Shown: positions 30,469-38,100 of the stretch, in pieces | Layout: each line of letters begins with the position of its first letter | Numbering within the stretch: position 1 is the stretch's first letter | NCBI GenBank assembly: GCA_018223415.1 | Contig: JAGTTQ010000001.1 | Span: 1,646,865 to 1,710,864, forward strand | Length of the DNA: 64,000 nt | From: Eubacteriaceae bacterium Marseille-Q4139 | GTDB lineage: Bacteria; Bacillota; Clostridia; Lachnospirales; Lachnospiraceae | Reading direction: 5' to 3' | The notes under the pieces: model-generated | Database searches by the model: none | The model's input: the letters and a program-made list of their open reading frames with translations, nothing else | What the model was told of the DNA's origin: nothing | Translations under genes and position numbers: made by a program

Positions 30469-30497
30469 ATTATACATGAAACGGCAGAGACAGTAAA
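30469..30497 (-). promoter_or_regulatory. Probable promoter of the flavoprotein operon
   Basis: The minus strand has TTTACT, 17 bases, TATAAT. The start would be near 30462, inside the palindrome at 30450-30465. The transcript would overlap the opposing LysR transcript by about 30 bases. Confidence 0.55.
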
Positions 30498-30557
30498 AGA
30501 CATTTTCCGAATAGAGCCATAGCCTTTCGCGCATGGCAGGCCGGCATGGAGGCGCCA

Positions 30558-31508
30558 ATGGAAGAACGGCAGTTTGAATATTTCCTCACCATCGCAAAAG
30601 AAAAAAACATATCCAAAGCAGCCAGACGGCTTTTTATTTCCCAGCCGACTCTGAGCAAATATCTGCTCAGCCTGGAGAGCGAGCTTGGCGTCCAGCTTTT
30701 TAAGCGGAACCGGAATGAGTTAGAAATCACAAAAGCCGGCGAAATCTACCAGAACTACGCCAGGCAGTTCCTCGCTCTTGCAGGCCAGCTCAAAAAAGAG
30801 CTCTCTGCCGCGGAAAACCAGGAAAAAGAGAGCATCTCCCTCGGCATCACGCCGTGGATCAGCGGATACATCGCCTTTCAGATCATGAATACGTTTTCCA
30901 AACGCCATCCCGAGGCCAGCCTCAACATCGTCGAGGACTTCGGCGGAAATCTTTTTTCCCTTTTTCTCGACAAAAAGCTGGATTTCGTCCTGTCCAATAT
31001 CACAGATCCCGTCCGCGGAAAGCTTCCGGATACGGACGGATACGTGCCGGTTCTCCGTGACCGGCTCCTTGTTGTCGTCCCCAGACAGATTTCCGAAGAC
31101 TTCGGCCTGCCGAAAGAAGACACCAGCTTCGCGGCGCCCGGCCGTCTTACAGGCCTGCCTTTTAAGGGCTGCCCGATCATCACGGGAAAGCCCCACCAGC
31201 ATCTCCACACCATCATAAGCGCCATCGTGGATTTTTACGGCATCAAGCCGTCCTCGGTCATTGAGAGCCAGAACACGGACAACTGCTTAAACCTTGCGGA
31301 GTCCGGTCATGGGATCTCCTTTATTCCGGAGCTTTACACCTGGAACCGGCCGCCTCTCAAAGACGCCGGTATCTATGCTGTCGACGACGAAAAATTCGAC
31401 TATACCAGGTACGTCTATTTTCACAAAGAAAAAAAGTCCCCCGCAAAGGAGGACCTTCTCGCAATTATTCAGGATGTCTGTCAGGAGCTCCAGGCAAAAC
31501 GCCCGTAA
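30558..31508 (+). CDS. LysR-family transcriptional regulator
   Basis: The start MEERQFEYFLTIAKEKNISK has GGAGG six bases upstream and gives 316 residues. The N-terminal winged helix contains SKAARRLFISQPTLSKYLLSLESELGVQLFKR, typical of LysR. The rest is the two-lobe effector domain (ISLGITPWISGYIA, NIVEDFGGNLFSLF, ESQNTDNCLNLAESGHGISFIPE). It faces away from the flavoprotein operon, which it probably controls. Its end overlaps the amino acid ABC ATPase gene by 28 bases in convergent direction. The effector is unknown. Confidence 0.92.
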   Translation: MEERQFEYFLTIAKEKNISKAARRLFISQPTLSKYLLSLESELGVQLFKRNRNELEITKAGEIYQNYARQFLALAGQLKKELSAAENQEKESISLGITPWISGYIAFQIMNTFSKRHPEASLNIVEDFGGNLFSLFLDKKLDFVLSNITDPVRGKLPDTDGYVPVLRDRLLVVVPRQISEDFGLPKEDTSFAAPGRLTGLPFKGCPIITGKPHQHLHTIISAIVDFYGIKPSSVIESQNTDNCLNLAESGHGISFIPELYTWNRPPLKDAGIYAVDDEKFDYTRYVYFHKEKKSPAKEDLLAIIQDVCQELQAKRP

Positions 31509-32254
31509 TTTCCAAGGAACGCCCTTGTCCGCTCGTTTTCAGAGCCGAACACCTGCTCCGGCGTGCCTTCCTCTTCGATGGTTCCGTCGGCCATGAAGAT
31601 GACCCGGTCGGAAATATCCCTTGCAAACGCCATTTCATGAGTGACGATCACCATGGCGATCTGAAGATCCGCCAGGGATTTGATGACCTTTAAGACCTCG
31701 CCCGTCAGCTCCGGGTCCAGCGCCGACGTCGGCTCGTCGAAAAATAAAAGCTTTGGCTTCAGCGCCAGAGCCCTTGCGATGGCGACCCGCTGGCACTGGC
31801 CGCCGGAAAGCTGGTACGGGTAGGCATCTTCCTTTCCTGCAAGACCCATCTGTTTTATGAGCGCCTCCGCTTCCCTCTCCACTTCCTTTTTCTCCCGTTT
31901 CTGAACTGAAATCGGCGCGTCCGTGATGTTTTTCATGACCGTGTAATGGGGGAAAAGATTAAAATTCTGAAACACCATTCCGAAACATCCGCTTATTTCC
32001 CGCAGCGTCCGTTTTCCTGCATAGCGGACGGCTTTGTCCCGGTCTGTCCACATGGCCGGCGTCCCCATGTAGCGGATTTCCCCGCCGTCCGGCGTCTCCA
32101 ACATGGCGGCGCACCGGAGGAGCGTAGACTTCCCGGAGCCGGAGGGGCCGATGATAGACACGATCTCGCCTTCTTTTACGGAAAGGGAAATGTCTTTCAA
32201 TACGGCCTGCCCGCCGAAGGCCTTTTCCATATGGTTCATTTCCAAAAGCTTCAT
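31481..32254 (-). CDS. Polar amino acid ABC transporter, ATP-binding protein
   Basis: The 257-residue ATPase drives uptake of a polar amino acid. It has Walker A GPSGSGKST, Q-loop MVFQNFNLFPHYTVMKNI, signature LSGGQCQRVAIARALA, Walker B LLFFDEPTSALDPEL and the H-loop VTHEMAFA. The PHYTV and FPHYTVMKN segment is typical of GlnQ/HisP-type ATPases. It is the last gene of a binding protein - permease - ATPase operon, nine bases after the permease. Between Q-loop and signature lies a Lys/Glu-rich insert (VQKREKKEVEREAE) that is common in this family. The C-terminus overlaps the convergent LysR gene. Confidence 0.94.
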   Translation of the reverse strand: MKLLEMNHMEKAFGGQAVLKDISLSVKEGEIVSIIGPSGSGKSTLLRCAAMLETPDGGEIRYMGTPAMWTDRDKAVRYAGKRTLREISGCFGMVFQNFNLFPHYTVMKNITDAPISVQKREKKEVEREAEALIKQMGLAGKEDAYPYQLSGGQCQRVAIARALALKPKLLFFDEPTSALDPELTGEVLKVIKSLADLQIAMVIVTHEMAFARDISDRVIFMADGTIEEEGTPEQVFGSENERTRAFLGNYGRFAWSS

Positions 32255-32263
32255 GGTTCCCTC

Positions 32264-32914
32264 CTATTTATAATATGAAAGCCGCTTTTCCGCATACTCC
32301 ATGGCCGCGGCCACGAGAGCGTTAAAGATGTAGTAAAACAGCCCGGCAGCGAAGAAAGCAGCAAGCGACGTCTCCCGGGCGGCGATTTCCTTTGCCATGG
32401 AAAACATCTCCGTCACAGCGATGGTGTAGGCCAGGGAAGTGTCCTTTACCAGCGTGATGACCTCGTTTGTGACCGACGGCAGGATCTGCTTTATGACCTG
32501 CGGCAGAATGATTTTCCGGAAGGCCTGGGGCCTTGTGTAGCCGAGAAGCTTCGCTGCCTCATACTGCCCTGCCGGCATGGACTGGATCCCGCCCCGGAAA
32601 ATTTCCCCGAAATAGGCGGCGTAGTTGATGACAAAAGCGATGAACGCGGCCCAAAGGCGGTAGCCGCCGCCGATGGGGATCCGGAACAGGTAAAACGGGC
32701 CGAAATAGACCACCATGAGCTGAAGCATTAACGGCGTTCCCCGCATGACCGAGATATAAAATTTTACAAGATTTCTTATGAGGGGATTTTTCGACATCCG
32801 CCCAAAGGAGACGAAAAGCCCCAGCGGCAGGGAAAAAACAAGTGTCACCGCGAAGATGGCGGCGCTCACTTTCAGTCCTTCCAATAGCCGCAGCATCATG
32901 ACTGCCAGTTCCAT
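32264..32914 (-). CDS. Polar amino acid ABC transporter, permease
   Basis: The 216-residue membrane protein has about five transmembrane segments. It carries the HisMQ-type motif MRGTPLMLQLMVVYFGPFYLF and the EAA loop YEAAKLLGYTRPQAFRKIILPQVIKQILPSVTNE that docks on the ATPase. It is one permease gene only, so it probably works as a homodimer. It starts 21 bases after the binding protein gene. Confidence 0.93.
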   Translation of the reverse strand: MELAVMMLRLLEGLKVSAAIFAVTLVFSLPLGLFVSFGRMSKNPLIRNLVKFYISVMRGTPLMLQLMVVYFGPFYLFRIPIGGGYRLWAAFIAFVINYAAYFGEIFRGGIQSMPAGQYEAAKLLGYTRPQAFRKIILPQVIKQILPSVTNEVITLVKDTSLAYTIAVTEMFSMAKEIAARETSLAAFFAAGLFYYIFNALVAAAMEYAEKRLSYYK

Positions 32915-32935
32915 ATCCGTTCTCCCGCTTCTTTT

Positions 32936-33829
32936 CTATTCTGAAATCGTAATGTCCTTTCCGAACCATTTTTCGGAAATCTGTTTCATGGTGCCGTCCG
33001 CATACATGTCGTCTAATGCCGCCTGTACCTTATCACGAAGCTCTGTATTTCCAAGCTTGAAGCCGACAGCGTATTCCTCCGTGGAGATGGAATCGTCAAG
33101 GATCACAAACGGGGCGTCCTCGCCGCGGCTTTCCATCTGGTAGCCAGCCACGATTACATCCATAACGACGGCATCGGCGGCTCCCATTTCCAGATCCATA
33201 AACGCAGTGTTGTAATCTGCCACCTGATTTAAGCTTCCGAAGCTGTCCATGAGCTCCGGCATGGCTTCCAGCGCCCGAAGGCCGGTGGAATCGGCCTGCA
33301 CCTCCACGTTTTTCCCGGCCAGGTCATCCTCGGATGCGATGCCGGAATCTTTTCTTACAACAATGACCTGGCTGTTCTCCATATAGGGCTTCGTCCAGGT
33401 ATATTCTTCCTCGCGCCCCGTCATGGTAAAGCCGTTCCAGATACAGTCGATGGTGCCGGCCTCCAGCTCCATGTCCTTGGAATCCCAGGCGATGGGCTGC
33501 GCCTTAAACGTCATTCCCATCCGGTCTGCGGCCTCTGCCGCCAGCTCCAAATCAAAGCCGGTGTACTCCCCGTTTTCATCAACGAAACCCATGGGCGGGA
33601 ATTCTTTGTCAAAGCCGACGATAAAGTCCGGCTTTTCGGATTCCTCTGCCGATTCGGAGACGGTTTCTGTTACTTCTTCTGCGCTTTCTGTTTCTGCGGG
33701 GGAAATGGCCGTTTCTTCTGCCTTCGTATCTGCCGTCTTCCCGGCCGCCGCGGTATTCGTGCCGGAACATCCTGCCAGAGATAAAACCATAACTGCTGCC
33801 ATTGCCATGCTGATTATCTGTCTTTTCAT
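32936..33829 (-). CDS. Amino acid ABC transporter substrate-binding lipoprotein
   Basis: The chosen start MKRQIISMAMAAVMVLSLAGC gives 297 residues and a lipobox LAGC with C21 as the lipid-bearing Cys. GAGGAG lies eight bases upstream. After a Thr/Glu/Ala-rich spacer (about residues 25-65) comes the family 3 binding fold: VGFDKEFPPMGFVDENGEYTGFDLELA, WNGFTMTGREEEYTWTKPYM, LAGKNVEVQADSTG and YAVGFKLGN. The GFDLE Asp usually contacts the amino group of the ligand. Its exact ligand (cystine, glutamine, arginine) is not decided by sequence. The acidic spacer holds the fold away from the membrane. Confidence 0.93.
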   Translation of the reverse strand: MKRQIISMAMAAVMVLSLAGCSGTNTAAAGKTADTKAEETAISPAETESAEEVTETVSESAEESEKPDFIVGFDKEFPPMGFVDENGEYTGFDLELAAEAADRMGMTFKAQPIAWDSKDMELEAGTIDCIWNGFTMTGREEEYTWTKPYMENSQVIVVRKDSGIASEDDLAGKNVEVQADSTGLRALEAMPELMDSFGSLNQVADYNTAFMDLEMGAADAVVMDVIVAGYQMESRGEDAPFVILDDSISTEEYAVGFKLGNTELRDKVQAALDDMYADGTMKQISEKWFGKDITISE

Positions 33830-33863
33830 AATGTTGTCTCCTCTCGTTCTCTGTTGTGGTATC

Positions 33864-33892
33864 ATGGTAGCATACTAAAGTATTTTTGTAAA
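33864..33892 (-). promoter_or_regulatory. Promoter of the amino acid ABC operon
   Basis: The minus strand reads TTTACA, 17 bases, TACCAT, about 35 bases before the lipoprotein ATG. The following 33900-34275 is AT-rich non-coding DNA in which I see only a small CCGCC/GGCGG hairpin near 34190 and no further gene. Confidence 0.6.
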
Positions 33893-34275
33893 GCACTTTT
33901 TTCACAGATATGGAAATGCCTGCGGAAAATTTGTTTAAAAGGTCTGGAATGCATGCCCGAACGGGGCGTGAAATGCGAGCTTGATATTATAATCCGTCAA
34001 TTTAGCTTATTGTTTGCAAAAGCTTCCTATATTTCTTATTATGTCATGTTTTTTCTTCTTTACTATTTCAAAAAAATAAAAAATATCCCTTTAACCATAC
34101 ATTTGCCATGTATTAAGAATAGCATACAAGCTGGAAAACCTCAATAGAAATCAGGAATTTTTTCCTATATTTTCCATTTCCTTCCATTTTGCCGCCCTTT
34201 AAAGGCGGTTCTTTAGAAGGCGGACGCCAGGCGGCCTCTCATAATAAGAATTATGTAGCAGTTGGGGGAAAAGGC

Positions 34276-34911
34276 ATGAAACAGGATTTAACAGGACGGA
34301 GATTCGGCTATCTGACGGTGCTTGGAAAAAGCAGCCGGGGTGACGCGCGCCATCCCTATTGGGACTGCCTGTGCGACTGTGGGAATCGAAAAACCATTGA
34401 AGAGTCCCATTTGAAAAACGGGCATACAAAGAGCTGCGGCTGTTACCGGAAAAAGGTGCGCTCCGGGCTTATAACTGATCTTTCCGGGCTGCGCTTCGGA
34501 GGCCTGACGGCCATCGGGGCGGTTCCGGGAACAGACGGGCGGGATACCTACTGGCTCTGCCGCTGCGACTGCGGAAACTGGATGGTCTGCCAGCAGGATT
34601 CCCTCAGACAAGGGCTGGCAAAATGCTGTGAAGCCTGCCGGGATAAACGGCGGGCCGGAAAAGCTCCGGCTGCAAAGGAAGAGAAAACTGACCGGGTACA
34701 GCGGATCTCCGGCCGGAAGCTGTATGCAAACAATACGAGCGGCCGGAAAGGCGTCTATAAAAAGGGCGAAAACCGCTGGCGCGCTTCTATCGGCTTTCAC
34801 GGCAAGGTCTACCATCTCGGGACTTTCCAGACCTACGAAGACGCCGTGAGGGCAAGGCGCGGAGCCGAGGATATTTTCTGCGGCTTTTCCGACGGACACA
34901 CAGATACATAG
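34276..34911 (+). CDS. Duplicated zinc-ribbon protein with AP2-like DNA-binding domain
   Basis: The chosen start MKQDLTGRRFGYLTVLGKSS (211 residues) follows GGGGGAAAAGG. Two related modules stand in tandem. Residues 3-60 have TGRRFGYLTVLG, CLCDCGNRKTIEESHLKNG and SCGC. Residues about 65-125 have LSGLRFGGLTAIG, CRCDCGNWMVCQQDSLRQG and CCEAC. Each has four Cys, probably one zinc. Residues about 150-205 form an AP2/integrase-like DNA-binding domain (NTSGRKGVYKKGENRWRASI, GTFQTYEDAVRARR). This layout is common in phage and homing-endonuclease-associated proteins, but no nuclease domain is present. A DNA-binding role is inference. It may be a regulator or a mobile-element remnant beside the large surface protein. 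Confidence 0.75.
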   Translation: MKQDLTGRRFGYLTVLGKSSRGDARHPYWDCLCDCGNRKTIEESHLKNGHTKSCGCYRKKVRSGLITDLSGLRFGGLTAIGAVPGTDGRDTYWLCRCDCGNWMVCQQDSLRQGLAKCCEACRDKRRAGKAPAAKEEKTDRVQRISGRKLYANNTSGRKGVYKKGENRWRASIGFHGKVYHLGTFQTYEDAVRARRGAEDIFCGFSDGHTDT

Positions 34912-35105
34912 AAAATAAGGAGTGGGGATTTTTTCCGGCTGTCTGCCGGGGAATGAGCCACTTTTTATTTACGCGGATGGCGCCTGGAAGGACATTCCTG
35001 CAAGTTTTTCCGATCGCTTTTCGCGGCGGGAGCAATTTTATGATCCCGTTATAAAAAATCAAGGGACGGCAAAACCATGCGGCCGTCCGGGGGAAAGGAG
35101 CAGCT

Positions 35106-38100
35106 ATGGGTAAAAAGTATTTAGCAGCGTTTCTGGCAGCAGTCCTGATGGCGAACAGCGCAATAACTGGCTTTGCGGCTGTCGGGTCGGCCGGAAACGC
35201 AAACGGGGCATCGTCTTCGGCCGGCGAAACTTTCGCTGACGGGAAGAAGGCGACGGATTCCAACGCAGAACAGCCTGAATTTGATGTCGTGTACACGGTT
35301 CTTCCGGAAGAACTGGAAGACATGGCCGAGGTCGACGGGCCGGATTCTGTAAAGGCCGGCAAAGACCTGAAATTCCATGTGAAACCGGAAACCGGCTATG
35401 AAATCGAAAGCGTGACAGCGAACGGACAGGTGCTGGAAGGAAGCAGGGGCCTTCTGGGGCTTGGAAAGAGCTGGAGCTATCAGGTGGAGAAGGTTTCGGA
35501 GGACTGTGAGGTTGAGATTGTTTTGGCGGAAATCGCCAGCACAGCCGCCGGGCAGAATACGAAACTTGTTCTGGCAAACGCACCGGTTCAGACGTCTTCC
35601 AATGCGATCCGGGTATCGGAGACTGAGTCGGGAGACACGGATGTTACTTTTAAGTCTTTGAGTGAGGCGGTAACAGAGGCCGCGGATGGGGCGACGGTTT
35701 ATGTGCTGAGGGATCTCACTGCGACAGAGCGAAGCCTGATTGATAAAAAGACAATCACCATTGACGGGCAGGGGCACACCGTGACCAGAGGCGAAAATTT
35801 TACGCTCGCTAGTGATACGAATCGCGGCGGTTATAACGCGGCGATGATTGAGGTTGCCAACGGCTCGAGAGTGACGTTTACTGACATTACGCTGGACGAT
35901 GCTGGCTTTCGAGAGGGAACCAAATTTGAAGACGCCATAGGAGGCGATGGCGATAAAAAAAATGAAGAAAGAGTCCAAGACGCCATTATCGCAGCATACG
36001 GCGACGGGAAAGGAACCATTATTCTTGGAGAAGGGACAACGCTCCAGAATTTTGGCGGCTTATCCGCAGTCCGTATTGGCGGCGTAAACGGGGAAGGCAG
36101 CACTCTTATTATGGAATCCGGAAGCAAAATTATTGACGACGGATTTACAGACCGGGAAGGCGGCTTTGCCGCAGTCTGGAACCAAGGCGGTACCTTTACC
36201 ATGGAGGACGGAGCCGAAATATCGGATGTCTATGGACGTGCACTCTATTCTCAGGACGGCGGGAAGTCGGAAATCAATGGTGTGATTTCCCGTATTACGC
36301 CGGTTGGAAAGCCCAATTTTCAAGCATATAATCTCGGGACAGAAGGCCGCGGATTTGGCGGGATCGCTGTGTACGAAGATTCTTCTTCCGAGGTTACGCT
36401 TGGGGCTTCCGGACGCATATGCGATATAACAGCATCTAAAAGCGCAGATGTAGTCCTGTTTATAAAGGGCACCTCTAAATTTACTATGGAAAATGGCTCT
36501 AAGATTTCTGATATCACGTTAGGCGGTATTGCTGAATGCGACGGTAATAACACAATAAAAATCGATGGAAAAATTAGTAATTGCAGTCTCGAGAACGTCG
36601 CAATCCGGATACGCGGCAATAATAATACTTTTGAGTTGCTAGAGCATGGAATTATCACGGAATGCGATACAACAGATGTCGGTGCCATTTATACAAATTC
36701 ATTACGTGAAAAACTTACAATTTCCGGCGAAATCAGCTATATCACTCAACCAGCTCTCTTTATTGCGGCAAACCGTGGTCAGGGAGAGAATAACATGCCG
36801 GTTTGCACCATAACAAAAACAGCAAAAATTCGGAATAATACCGGATATGGTGTTAGAGTCGGCAATACTGCAAAACTTGTAATGGAAGGCGGAACCATAT
36901 CCGGAAATACGGAAGGTGGAATCCGTATAAAATCAGATAATACGCTTACACCGACCCTCGTCAGCATGACAGGCGGCCATATTACTGAAAATGGAGGCCC
37001 AGGCATTCGATTTGAAGGCTCTTCAAAGGCACAGACAATTGTCGATATCGAAGGAGGTATTATAGAAAAAAATGCCCTTGAAGTATCCGCTACCTCTCTA
37101 AACTCCGAAAATGAAAACCAGCGTCTATTTATCAAATCCGGAGTTGTAAAGGGCAATAGAAGCGTTAATTTTTCTTCTGAATTGTCGGAAATACTTTCCG
37201 GAATAACTCCCGTTGGCACACTCACACTGGATGAAAATTATGCGGATGTCCATCTGGGAAGAGCCAAATCCGATGCAGTAAACCAGATTAAGTCTCTCGT
37301 TCAGACAGAGCATCCGGACTGGACTCCCATCGGTACCTCAGCCCTCTGGATCATGCCATCAACAGAGGAATACCACTTTACCCTCACACGGCCGAGTTCT
37401 ACCAAGAAAACCGGACTCTTTGCCGCATATATCCCGCTAAAAGAAGATGGCACTCCGGCAGACGATGCAGCTCTGACTTTAGAGGAAGTGGAAAATCAGG
37501 CGGAAATTGATGTCACCATGAAAAACCTCACACCGGGAACGGCGTATGCGCTTATGTTCGTGAACAATAACGAATACACGCTTTCGCCGGACGACATCAC
37601 GATTTATACCGGCGGCGGCCAGGGCGAGGAGACCTCGGAATCCGGCTTCCCGACCGTTACATTAAACAACTGTCTGGACAGCATCCGTAAGCTGGAAGTC
37701 AATGGCGAAGACACCCCCTTCACAGGTGACGCCGCCATGGAACATCTGGTAAGTCTCCTTTCCGTCAGCTATCAGGATGAAAACGGAAACCTTGTTGACG
37801 ACGATACGGCAGCCGGTGAATACGAAGTTCATCTGGAGCTTACAGATCCGTCGACAAAACTCCAGATCAATGAAAACGAGGTTGCAGGCTTTGAGCCGGG
37901 AACGCTGATTGTCCGTCACACGGAGAACATCAGTGCAGCCCAGGACGGAACCATCACTCATCTCCTTGCAGAAGAAGAGCCAGCGGCGCCAGTGGAACAT
38001 GCTGTGGCCGTGAAAAAGGCGAACGCAACGTATTACATCAACAACGATAATGAGCGCAGAATAACCAATACCGACGGTATCTCCATCCTCGACGATGATC

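Noticed and set aside
33900..34275. Small genes in the AT-rich spacer
   Set aside because: Short frames exist, but none has a ribosome binding site together with a plausible protein.
35121..35978. A 285-codon minus-strand frame
   Set aside because: Opposite to the N-terminus of the surface protein, where signal peptide and ribosome binding site support the plus strand.
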